Assembly (NCBI GenBank): GCA_945861025.1
Contig: CAMASN010000026.1
Span: 1 to 42,400 of the forward strand
Source of the DNA: Ferrithrix thermotolerans DSM 19514
Lineage (GTDB): Bacteria; Actinomycetota; Acidimicrobiia; Acidimicrobiales; Ilumatobacteraceae
Direction of reading: 5' to 3'
DNA length: 42,400 nt
Numbering within the stretch: position 1 is the first letter of the stretch; every line of letters starts with the position of its first letter. The notes beneath the pieces were generated by a model. It saw only the letters and a list, made by a program, of their open reading frames with translations, ran no database searches and had not been told where the DNA came from. Both the position numbers and the translations under genes were made by a program. Shown here piece after piece: positions 1 through 6,779 of the stretch.

Positions 1-629
1 GCCCAGAAATAGATTCCCGACAGCCAGTTCGGAGCGTCCATCACATAGGTGTTACCGCTGGCCTCGGTCTGAGCAACCTTGATGAAGTCAGCCCATGTCT
101 TGATCTCGGTGCTGATGGCCTGCTTGTCGTAGATCCAGCCAGTTGTGCCCCAGTCCTTACACACGCTGTACTTATTGCCCACGTCCCATGGCTGATTGAT
201 GTTCAGCGGGTCAATATTTGAGATGTTCGGGAGGCGGCTTTTGTCGAGCTCTAGGAGCATGCCAGCCTTGGCAGCTTGCGGTATGTACAAGCCGGTGAGC
301 ACCACGATGTCGAAACCCGACGACTCACCGCCGCTTGCCAGCGTTTCGATGGCCTCTTCATTCGAACTGATGATGGTGACGCTGATGTCGCCCCAACCCT
401 GCAACAACTCGGGATCGTGGTAGTCGGCCCAGCTCAACAGGCTGAGATTCTTGTCGAACTCCTTCGGCGCTGTCTTGGCTGGAGCGCTGCTTCCGCACGC
501 GCTCAACGCGGCCAGCGCCGCAGCACCTCCGCCCAGCGCAAGAAAGCGACGACGATTGATATGTGTCGCCAAGCGCTGCGCTGCCTCTTGTGAAAGCAGA
601 ATGCGAGTGGTGTTGTCTGAATGACCCAT
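1..629 (-). CDS. PotD-like polyamine ABC transporter substrate-binding lipoprotein, C-terminus cut by window edge
   Basis: The minus-strand frame is open from an ATG at 629 to the window edge, so about 209 N-terminal residues are present and the stop lies outside. The N-terminus has an RRR basic patch followed by a hydrophobic stretch and the lipobox-like LSAC, with the candidate lipidated cysteine at residue 45; export as a lipoprotein, possibly by Tat, is expected. The mature part aligns by eye almost position by position with the complete protein at 35465-36607 (shared SGFD, YIPQ, KAGML, WGTTGWIYDK and TWADFIKVAQTEASG), including the same Cys45. By family knowledge it binds putrescine, spermidine or a related amine and delivers it to a PotBC permease. 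Its own permease genes, if any, lie to the left. Ligand differences from the second copy cannot be judged from the truncated sequence. Confidence 0.88.
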   Translation of the reverse strand, partial: MGHSDNTTRILLSQEAAQRLATHINRRRFLALGGGAAALAALSACGSSAPAKTAPKEFDKNLSLLSWADYHDPELLQGWGDISVTIISSNEEAIETLASGGESSGFDIVVLTGLYIPQAAKAGMLLELDKSRLPNISNIDPLNINQPWDVGNKYSVCKDWGTTGWIYDKQAISTEIKTWADFIKVAQTEASGNTYVMDAPNWLSGIYFW

Positions 630-698
630 GTGAATCTCCCTCGTAGCAAGTGGCGTGACGATAGACCAGTTCAGGCCACGCAAACGCCATGCTCGCAC

Positions 699-761
699 TC
701 GCCATCCGAAGTGGCGGCGTACACGCCCTTCACGGGCGTCAGCGCCGCAAGTTCGCGGCGG
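699..761 (+). repeat. 63-bp structured direct repeat, left copy
   Basis: Matches 3020-3082 at 61 of 63 positions, in the same orientation. GCGGCG at 714-719 can pair with CGCCGC at 743-748, enclosing ACGCCC (723-728) paired with GGGCGT (734-739) around a 5-base loop. The same CGCCGC can instead pair with GCGGCG at 755-760 around AAGTTC, so two hairpins are mutually exclusive. One of the two differences between copies (729) lies in a loop and the other (707) lies outside the stems, so all stems are conserved. Confidence 0.93.
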
Positions 762-787
762 CCGGGCCGGTCAACGGCGTCACGCCG

Positions 788-1135
788 TCACGGATGTAGG
801 TGCCAGACTTCGGGGGCGGGCGCCCATTGCTCGCCGTCGGGCGTGCCGACAACACGTTCTTGGCACGGATCGGTGAGTGCCCACCATCGCTGGGTCGCGG
901 GATCCGCTGCCAGTGTTGCCATGTCGACGGCATGGTCGTCACCCAAGTATTCGTAATAGCCGATCAGCAAATCCTCATGGAGAAAGATCGAGTAATTGCT
1001 GATGTTTGCGGCGGTGATCGCCGCGCACACCTCGGGCCACACCTCGGCATGAAGCTTGAGGTATTCCTCACGGTGCTCAGCACGGAGTCTGACAACAGAG
1101 GCGAAACGCTCGAGGTGTGACGGTTGGTTCGACAC
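788..1135 (-). CDS. L-rhamnose mutarotase-like protein (RhaM/DUF718 family)
   Basis: A 115-residue protein starting at GTG (1135), preceded at a good distance by AGGA. A much longer upstream reading is possible but looks non-coding. It has the family's small alpha/beta-barrel features: HREEYLKLHAEVWPEV near the N-terminus, the NYSIFLHEDLLIGYYEY stretch and the closing WWALTDPCQ segment. Length is close to the usual ~104 residues. RhaM interconverts the anomers of L-rhamnose in the cytoplasm and normally sits with rhamnose catabolic genes. None are present here; its divergent neighbours are a DUF2256 protein and a photolyase, so the true substrate is uncertain. It lies in the GC-rich, repeat-bounded block and probably arrived with it. 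Confidence 0.8.
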   Translation of the reverse strand: MSNQPSHLERFASVVRLRAEHREEYLKLHAEVWPEVCAAITAANISNYSIFLHEDLLIGYYEYLGDDHAVDMATLAADPATQRWWALTDPCQERVVGTPDGEQWAPAPEVWHLHP

Positions 1136-1247
1136 TGCTATTCCTGTTCTCCGCACGAGACCCGAATCCCCGGAGCACTGCGCAGCTTGGCCATGCGGCA
1201 AACGTACGCCACTAACTGAGATTTGTCTTGAACTTCTTTGATGGATT

Positions 1248-1282
1248 CCGAGTTGGCACCACTCGGCTTCGAGTCGGCGAGT
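1248..1282. promoter_or_regulatory. Cluster of CGAGT/ACTCG repeats between divergent genes, candidate operator
   Basis: In the 243-bp gap between the rhamnose-mutarotase-like start and the DUF2256-DUF3253 start, CCGAGT (1248-1253) is inverted as ACTCGG (1261-1266). ACTCG (1261-1265) is also inverted as CGAGT (1270-1274), and a further CGAGT follows at 1278-1282. Several evenly spaced half-sites in a divergent intergenic region suggest a regulator binding site. No clear -35/-10 pair was recognised. The role is an inference. Confidence 0.35.
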
Positions 1283-1378
1283 AGAGCCCGATCGTGCACC
1301 AGTCGGCGGGGTACGGCACACTGAGAACATGGTGGAGTCGCTAACGCCGACGGTGTGGCCGGCATCGGCTCGTGGGCG

Positions 1379-1774
1379 ATGACCGACCGAGCACCCAAGA
1401 CCTGCGTCGCCTGCGGTCGTGCTGTCGAGTGGCGCAAAAAGTGGGAACGTAACTGGGAGTCCGTGCGCTACTGCTCGTCCGCCTGCCGCCAGCGAGGGGT
1501 TCGCAATGTCGACCAGGCACTCGAGTCGGCGATCACGACGCTGCTCGACGAACGAGCCCGTGGCGCAACGATCTGCCCGTCCGAGGCAGCCACGCTCGTG
1601 GCGCACGGCCAGGGCATTGATGACGACCGTTGGCGGAACCTGATGGAACCAGCGCGAGCCGCTGCGCGCCGTCTGGTCGCAGCCGGCGAGGTCGAGATCG
1701 TGCAGCACGGGCGTGTCGTCGACCCGTCGACAGCCAAGGGTGCGATCCTGATCCGCCGTAGGGACCCTCGATGA
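1379..1774 (+). CDS. DUF2256-DUF3253 fusion protein
   Basis: A 131-residue protein if it starts at ATG 1379; a GTG at 1355 would add eight residues. Residues ~5-42 form a DUF2256 zinc-ribbon-like module with CVAC, the EWRKKWERNW signature and a YCSSAC pair, four cysteines that could hold a metal. Residues ~48-131 match the DUF3253 winged-helix-like pattern: an ICPSEAA motif, WRNLM, an RAAARRL helix and a QHGRVVDP ending. DUF2256 proteins are commonly found beside cryptochrome/photolyase genes; here the stop overlaps the photolyase start by four bases (ATGA), so the two are translationally coupled. Function is unknown. A zinc-ribbon plus winged-helix layout would fit nucleic-acid binding, but that is inference. 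Confidence 0.85.
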   Translation: MTDRAPKTCVACGRAVEWRKKWERNWESVRYCSSACRQRGVRNVDQALESAITTLLDERARGATICPSEAATLVAHGQGIDDDRWRNLMEPARAAARRLVAAGEVEIVQHGRVVDPSTAKGAILIRRRDPR

Positions 1775-3003
1775 CGTTGCTCCCGTCGCCCGGTCTGGGC
1801 CGCGTCGCGGCCGAAGCGTTCGTTGCGCAGCACCTTTCCCATCTCGCGTGCGATGGTGTCCAGGGTTCTGGATCGTTTGCGGGCGGCCAGTTGGCCGCTG
1901 ACTCGGCGCTCGCTGCCTTCGACATCACCGGTTACGCCACTCGCCGTAACGAGGTGTACCCGCCGTCGAGGCGTGGTGCCTCTCGACTCTCGCCATACAT
2001 CCGCCACGGCCTGCTGTCACTCGAGGATGTCTGGGACCACGTCGCCCGTGGGCCCCGCCGCGACGTCGAGAAGTTCCGCGATGAACTGCTCTGGCAGGAG
2101 TACGCCCGGCACTGGTACGCCCGTCTCGGAACCCGGACTCGCCACAACACTCGCCATCGCCTCCCGGAGTCGGATCTCGCATCTGGCGTTTCGGCCGACA
2201 ACGGATGGTCGCGGCGGCTGTCCTGTATCGATCTTGCCGTGTCGGAGTTGGACCGCGACGGGTGGCTCGTCAACCAGACCCGGATGTGGCTCGCGGGCCA
2301 CTGGACAGTTCGCGAGGGCCTGCGGTGGAACGACGGCGAGGACCACTTCTTTCGACATCTACTCGACGGCTCACGGGCTGCCAACCGACTCGGCTGGCAA
2401 TGGGTGACCGGCGCCGGGTCGTCGAAGCCGTACGGGCTCAGCCGACATCAGGTTGAGCGACGCGCCCCGGGGATCTGCATGTCGTGTGAGCTCCGCGATG
2501 CGTGTCCGATCGAGGGTTGGCCCCGGGATCCGGTGTTGGAAACGATCGAGCGAGTCGACCGGCTCCACGTCGGCCCTTCACCCGCTGTCTCGGCGGGCCC
2601 GGTCGGCGTGGTCGCCAACGAGACCCCGGACGCCGTCTGGTTGACGGCCGAGTCGCTCGGCCATCGCGATCCGGCGCTTTCGGCCCACCGTCACCTTCCG
2701 GTCCTGTTCGTGTTCGACGAACGTCTCCTGGGATCGCTGCGGTTGTCTTCGAAGCGCCTGGTGTTCATGACCGAGACGCTCGCTGAGCTCGGGGTCAAGC
2801 ACGACCTTCGAGTGTCGCTCGGCGACCCGGTAGAGATTCTCGCAGACAGGCAACTCGCCGTGACGTTCGCACCGGTGCCCGGCTTCCGACGGCGGGCTGA
2901 ACGCCTGCAGCCCGCCGAGCTGCACCCGTGGCCGTGGCTTCGCCGCCCGACCGCAGGACCGATCGAGTCGTTCAGCGCCTGGCGACGCTCGCTCGGCTGT
3001 TGA
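1771..3003 (+). CDS. Cryptochrome/photolyase family protein with reversed domain order
   Basis: 410 residues. The FAD-binding photolyase domain comes first: SRLSPYIRHG at 71-80, ELLWQEYARHWY at 105-116, the GWLVNQTRMWLAGHW core at 164-178, and DGSRAANRLGWQWVTGAG at 199-216. In ordinary photolyases this domain is C-terminal. Here a shortened copy of the alpha/beta antenna domain follows at ~286-375: VWLTAESLGHRDPAL resembles the usual VWFRRDLRLHDNPAL start, then PVLFVFDE at 310-317 and SLGDPVEIL at 349-357. This looks like a circular permutation. Cysteines 236, 239 and 245, with Cys152, recall the ligand spacing of iron-sulfur bacterial photolyases (PhrB type), so a [4Fe-4S] cluster is possible. 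Light-driven pyrimidine dimer or 6-4 repair is likely but unproven. The gene is coupled to the DUF2256-DUF3253 gene and lies in the GC-rich island. Confidence 0.87.
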   Translation: MTLLPSPGLGRVAAEAFVAQHLSHLACDGVQGSGSFAGGQLAADSALAAFDITGYATRRNEVYPPSRRGASRLSPYIRHGLLSLEDVWDHVARGPRRDVEKFRDELLWQEYARHWYARLGTRTRHNTRHRLPESDLASGVSADNGWSRRLSCIDLAVSELDRDGWLVNQTRMWLAGHWTVREGLRWNDGEDHFFRHLLDGSRAANRLGWQWVTGAGSSKPYGLSRHQVERRAPGICMSCELRDACPIEGWPRDPVLETIERVDRLHVGPSPAVSAGPVGVVANETPDAVWLTAESLGHRDPALSAHRHLPVLFVFDERLLGSLRLSSKRLVFMTETLAELGVKHDLRVSLGDPVEILADRQLAVTFAPVPGFRRRAERLQPAELHPWPWLRRPTAGPIESFSAWRRSLGC

Positions 3004-3019
3004 TTCACTTGAGCGACTG

Positions 3020-3082
3020 TCGCCATCGGAAGTGGCGGCGTACACGCCCCTCACGGGCGTCAGCGCCGCAAGTTCGCGGCGG
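3020..3082 (+). repeat. 63-bp structured direct repeat, right copy
   Basis: Second copy of 699-761, differing at 3028 (G for C) and 3050 (C for T). Hairpin arms are conserved: GCGGCG 3035-3040 with CGCCGC 3064-3069, ACGCCC 3044-3049 with GGGCGT 3055-3060, and the alternative CGCCGC 3064-3069 with GCGGCG 3076-3081. It starts 17 bp after the photolyase stop and ends 24 bp before the tRNA-Ile2 gene. Confidence 0.93.
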
Positions 3083-3106
3083 GCAGCGTCGCACACACGC
3101 TGGTAG

Positions 3107-3179
<73 letters not shown>

Positions 3180-3220
3180 GTATCGCCAGCATTGCTGACG
3201 CGATTTGTGCTGGGAAATAC

Positions 3221-3250
3221 AAACGGGGCCCGCGAGCACGGGCCCCGTTT
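3221..3250 (-). terminator. GC-rich hairpin after tRNA-Asn, likely terminator
   Basis: A perfect 12-bp stem (3221-3232 with 3239-3250) and a 6-base loop between the two tRNA genes. The arms end in A/T triplets, giving a short T run (TTTGTATTT) on the minus strand, the direction of tRNA-Asn transcription. Confidence 0.7.
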
Positions 3251-3252
3251 TG

Positions 3253-3325
3253 CTCCGAGGGCAGGGCTCGAACCTGCGACCCGCTGATTAACAGTCAGCT
3301 GCTCTGCCAACTGAGCTACCTCGGA
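3253..3325 (-). tRNA. tRNA-Asn (anticodon GUU)
   Basis: A 73-nt minus-strand cloverleaf: acceptor TCCGAGG/CCTCGGA, D arm AGCTCAGTTGGCAGAGC, anticodon stem CTGA/TCAG with loop CTGTTAA (GTT), T arm GCAGG/CCTGC and discriminator G. No encoded CCA. It is upstream of tRNA-Ile2, with a strong hairpin between them. Confidence 0.95.
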
Positions 3326-3416
3326 AAGGCATGCTGAGATTAGCACCACGGCCTGAGATTTCCTCGGAACTTGAGGGCTTCATCACGATCGAAATGTGTG
3401 ATGCGCCGCACGCCGA

Positions 3417-4733
3417 TCACTCGGGGTCGAGAAAATCCTTGAGTCGCTGACTGCGCAACGGATGGCGCAACTTGGCAAGCGTTTTGGCCTCAATCTGACG
3501 CACGCGTTCGCGGGTGACGCCGAACTCTTTGCCGACTTCTTCGAGCGTGCGGGCCAGACCATCGTCGAGACCAAAACGCATCCGCACAATCTCTTGCTCA
3601 CGCTCGGACAGCTCGTCGAGTGCCTCGTTCACCGCAATGCTCAGCATCTTTCTCTCGGCCTCATCGTCGGGCGCGATGACAGAGCCGTCTTTAATGAAGT
3701 CGGCCAGGCTTGAGTCGTCTTCTTCGCCCACTGGAGTGTCGAGCGATAACGGATCTTGGGAGATACGCAGGATGTCGCGCACCCGCTCAACCGACATTTC
3801 GCAACTCACTGCGAGCTCCTCGAGCGTTGGCTCACGTTTGAGATCCTGATGCATCTGGCGCTGTATACGCAACACGCGGTTCATGCTCTCGACCATGTGC
3901 ACCGGGATACGAATGGTGCGCGCCTGATCGGCGATGGAGCGGGTAATGGCCTGACGGATCCACCACGTTGCATAGGTGCTGAACTTGAAACCCTTTGAGT
4001 AGTCGAACTTGTCGACGGCTCGCATGAGACCGAGGTTGCCCTCTTGAATCAGGTCGAGGAACAACATGCCACGACCGCTGTAACGCTTGGCAATGCTGAC
4101 CACGAGGCGCAAGTTGGCCTGAATGAGATCGCTCTTCGCTTGTTGGCCAGCCTGCACGGCCCGCATCAAGCGGCGGCGATCGGCAGCATCGAGTTCGGCG
4201 TCGCGCTCGTCGATCTCGGTCGCGGCCCAGTTGCCGGCCTCGATGTCTTGAGCCATGCGTCGCTCGTCGTCGGCATTCAGCAGACCAACACGGCCGATCT
4301 CTTTGAGATACATGCGAACGGTGTCGCCAGTAGGGCCAGTCTCGTACTTCTCGCCCAAGCGGGTCGCACGGCGACGGCGGCGACCAACGAGCCCGCCAGC
4401 AGAATCGTCGGGCTCGTCGAGGACAACGGGGCGCACCATGCCTTGCGGGACGGTCTCATCGATGGGGTCGTCAACCGTGTTGTCGATGTCGATGCCGCGA
4501 TCGGCCAACGCCTCGGTGAGCTTCTCGAGAATGGTCGGGGTGAGCTCGATATCGAGCAACACCTCGGTGACCTCGTCGGCATGAACCACGCCGACGGTGG
4601 CAGCACTAGAAACAAGCGCATCCCATTTGAGTACATCAACGCCGGCGAACGGTGGCTGCACCCAGTCAGATTCAGTTTCTGGTGTTACTTCGTTCAAAGT
4701 GTTCCGTGTTCCTCTGTGCGCAGCTCGAGCCAC
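3417..4733 (-). CDS. rpoD: Primary sigma factor RpoD/SigA
   Basis: A principal sigma-70 factor that directs RNA polymerase to housekeeping promoters. In order: a region 1.1-like N-terminal domain (~40-90), region 1.2 ([15 protein letters not shown]), region 2 with [16 protein letters not shown], the [19 protein letters not shown] core and [11 protein letters not shown] for -10 recognition, region 3, and region 4 ending with the helix-turn-helix [20 protein letters not shown] for -35 recognition. The longest reading is 438 residues from GTG at 4733. A TTG at 4697 that overlaps the dnaG stop (TTGA) gives 426 residues and has GGA at a plausible distance; I cannot decide between them. It is transcribed with dnaG, like the dnaG-rpoD part of the classical macromolecular synthesis operon. 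Confidence 0.96.
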   Translation of the reverse strand: MARAAHRGTRNTLNEVTPETESDWVQPPFAGVDVLKWDALVSSAATVGVVHADEVTEVLLDIELTPTILEKLTEALADRGIDIDNTVDDPIDETVPQGMVRPVVLDEPDDSAGGLVGRRRRRATRLGEKYETGPTGDTVRMYLKEIGRVGLLNADDERRMAQDIEAGNWAATEIDERDAELDAADRRRLMRAVQAGQQAKSDLIQANLRLVVSIAKRYSGRGMLFLDLIQEGNLGLMRAVDKFDYSKGFKFSTYATWWIRQAITRSIADQARTIRIPVHMVESMNRVLRIQRQMHQDLKREPTLEELAVSCEMSVERVRDILRISQDPLSLDTPVGEEDDSSLADFIKDGSVIAPDDEAERKMLSIAVNEALDELSEREQEIVRMRFGLDDGLARTLEEVGKEFGVTRERVRQIEAKTLAKLRHPLRSQRLKDFLDPE

Positions 4734-6445
4734 CTTAGCAACGCGACCGCAGCGTCGTGTTGGAGGCCCCGAACCGACAGACTGTCGAGTTGCTTACGTG
4801 CTTCGCTATCTGCGCGAATCTCATCGTGGTCCGTGATTCGCAAGCGTGTGCCAAGCCTACGGCGCACAGCGGCCGCAATCAGGTTGAATGCCTCAATTTC
4901 CGGATCGGCATCGAGGTCTGCCACCGCTGCTCGTTCGAGGATCTCGCGCGCTTCTGGGTCGGCCAATTCAAGCGCAGCATCAAGGCCACCCTCCGAGGCA
5001 GCGACCGCCGCAAACGCACGTCGATGAACATCGGTGGCGAACAGTTCTTCGGTGAGCCACCCAGCGATGCCGTCCCAATGCTGTAGCAGCAACGACACAG
5101 CCACGAACTCGCCGTTCTCAGCGGCGCCTACGGTGCGAGCCGGCGCCACGTTGAGCGTGGGTTTGCGCTTGGGTTGTTCGGCCACCCGCACGAGGTCGAT
5201 CACTGGCAGCCCGGTATGGCTGGCTACTTGCCCGGCGTAGAGTTTGCGCACATTCAGATCGGGGTGCTCGTTCACAACGGCCATTGCCTGCTCGGCGAGA
5301 CGAGCCTTGGCCTCGGGTGACTGCACCGACTTGCCGACCATCACGCGCTGCAGTCGGAAACCCAAGAACGGCAGCGCAGAGTTCACGGCGGCCACCAGTG
5401 CCTCAGGGTCGCTGAGGCTCAAATCGCCAGGATCTTGTCCGTCGGGGAACCGAGCCACTGCCACTTGAACTTGATACTTCTGCTCCCACTCGTAAAAACG
5501 CTCGGCCGCGCCCTGGCCTGCTTTGTCGGCGTCGAACGCCAACACCACGCGACTCGCGAACCGCTTGAGAATCTGCACGTGCTGTTCGGTGAGCGCCGTG
5601 CCACAAGTAGCCACAGCACGCTTCACGCCAGCGCGGTGAAAGCCAATGACATCGGTGTAGCCCTCGCACACAATGACCTGATCGTGGGCCACGATGTCGG
5701 CCTTGGCCCAATTGAGTCCATAGAGCGTGCGGCTCTTCGCATAGATCGCAGTCTCAGGTGAGTTCTTGTACTTCGCTGGGTCTTCGGAGCCTGGCAAGAT
5801 ACGCCCGCCAAACGCCACCGGGTCGCCGTTGTCGGCGAAGATGGGGAACAGCACCCGACCGCGAAATGAATCTTGTAAACGGCCGCGCTTGTTGGTGAAG
5901 GCAAGCCCAGTATCACTGAGCAGATCGCCCGCAACACCAATGTTGTTGCTCATCACATCCCAATCGTCGGGCGCCCAACCCAAGCGAAACGTGCGTGCAA
6001 TATCGCCCGACAAACTGCGTCGCCGCAGGTACTCGCGGGCCTCACGCGCATCGGGCGAGGTGAGCAGTCGTTGGTGATACCACTCGACCGCTTGCTCCAT
6101 TGCCTCAATGAGCTTCTTGCGGCGCAGACGTTCTTTGCTCTCGCCGCCCGTGGTGTACTGCAATTGCATGCCGACCTTGGTGGCCAACTGCTCGACCGCG
6201 CCAACAAAATCGGTGTGCTCAATCTCTTGCACAAATTTGAACACGTCGCCCGACGCACCACAGCCGAAGCAGTGATAGCGGCCCATCTCTTCGCGCACGG
6301 TAAACGACGCGCTCTTCTCGGCATGAAACGGACACAAGCCGCTCCAGTTGCGGCCAACCTTGCGCAACGCCACGTAGGCCTGAACGATGTCGACGATAGA
6401 AACGGTGCTGCGCAACCGCTCGATGTCTTCGTCCACGATTGCCAT
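4694..6445 (-). CDS. dnaG: DNA primase DnaG
   Basis: 583 residues from ATG 6445; an upstream in-frame extension to 6547 looks non-coding. DnaG makes the RNA primers for lagging-strand synthesis. The N-terminal zinc-binding domain has CPFH and CFGC (Cys38, His41, Cys59, Cys62). The TOPRIM catalytic core carries [12 protein letters not shown] and AFDADKAG with the metal-binding acidic residues, and the C-terminal helical region (~430-583) would contact DnaB helicase. The stop overlaps the possible TTG start of rpoD, and the GTG start lies 40 bp inside dnaG, so the two genes are co-transcribed. Length is normal for the family. Confidence 0.97.
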   Translation of the reverse strand: MAIVDEDIERLRSTVSIVDIVQAYVALRKVGRNWSGLCPFHAEKSASFTVREEMGRYHCFGCGASGDVFKFVQEIEHTDFVGAVEQLATKVGMQLQYTTGGESKERLRRKKLIEAMEQAVEWYHQRLLTSPDAREAREYLRRRSLSGDIARTFRLGWAPDDWDVMSNNIGVAGDLLSDTGLAFTNKRGRLQDSFRGRVLFPIFADNGDPVAFGGRILPGSEDPAKYKNSPETAIYAKSRTLYGLNWAKADIVAHDQVIVCEGYTDVIGFHRAGVKRAVATCGTALTEQHVQILKRFASRVVLAFDADKAGQGAAERFYEWEQKYQVQVAVARFPDGQDPGDLSLSDPEALVAAVNSALPFLGFRLQRVMVGKSVQSPEAKARLAEQAMAVVNEHPDLNVRKLYAGQVASHTGLPVIDLVRVAEQPKRKPTLNVAPARTVGAAENGEFVAVSLLLQHWDGIAGWLTEELFATDVHRRAFAAVAASEGGLDAALELADPEAREILERAAVADLDADPEIEAFNLIAAAVRRRLGTRLRITDHDEIRADSEARKQLDSLSVRGLQHDAAVALLRWLELRTEEHGTL

Positions 6446-6480
6446 TGCGCCGAGGATACCCGGCGCCGGGACTGTGGGCG

Positions 6481-6735
6481 TTAGCGCTCTTGAGGTGGCG
6501 GCGGCGCTTCGGTGCCGATGAGCTCGATCTGATCTGCCACAGCGCAATCACCCCCAAGCACTGAGTCGACAGCAAAGAGCACATCTGGGTGGTCTCGCCC
6601 AACACCAACACAGCGAAGTACGTGAACATGAGAGCCCACACAAACACGTTGTCGATGGCCAAGCTGTATTCGATGAGGCAGCCACTGAAGTACTCGCTAC
6701 CGACGCGACCGCCGAAGGCCACGAACCTTGACGCT
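6481..6735 (-). pseudogene. Decayed TerC-family membrane protein remnant
   Basis: The 334-bp space between dnaG and the pyruvate phosphate dikinase gene contains two TerC-like pieces on the minus strand in different frames. The upper piece reads GSEYFSGCLIEYSLAIDNVF, then VWALMFTYFAV (compare the TerC pattern GEYLTGYLIEKSLSVDNVFVF...FSYFAVP). A second piece in another frame reads DHPDVLFAVDSV (compare TDVVFAVDSIPAI) and ends at a TAA at 6481. The normal protein has over 100 residues between these motifs, so there is an internal deletion plus a frame change. TerC proteins are membrane proteins linked to metal (manganese) export and tellurium resistance. A non-functional relic is the best reading. 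Confidence 0.72.
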
Positions 6736-6779
6736 ACGCGCCGATTGCCCCCTCGTTTGGCAAACCTCGAAGCGAGGAA

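Larger units (their letters stand above)
699..3082. mobile_element. Putative transferred island bounded by 63-bp direct repeats
   Basis: Both ends are copies of the same structured repeat, and the interior holds three genes unrelated to their neighbours. Hand counts of single 60-base lines give 40/60 G+C (from 841), 41/60 (from 2461) and 47/60 (from 2581) inside, against 35/60 (from 3481) and 31/60 (from 36361) outside. The right repeat is 24 bp from a tRNA-Ile2 gene. There is no integrase or transposase inside, and the repeat is not part of the tRNA, so this is not a textbook tRNA-site integrative element. It could be a cassette moved in trans, a product of recombination between dispersed repeats, or a block whose ends both carry a common terminator-like repeat. 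Confidence 0.45.

Noticed and set aside
1136-1708. A long N-terminal extension of the rhamnose mutarotase-like gene
   Set aside because: It runs antisense through the DUF2256-DUF3253 gene and has no family resemblance; a GTG with a good ribosome-binding site gives the expected size.
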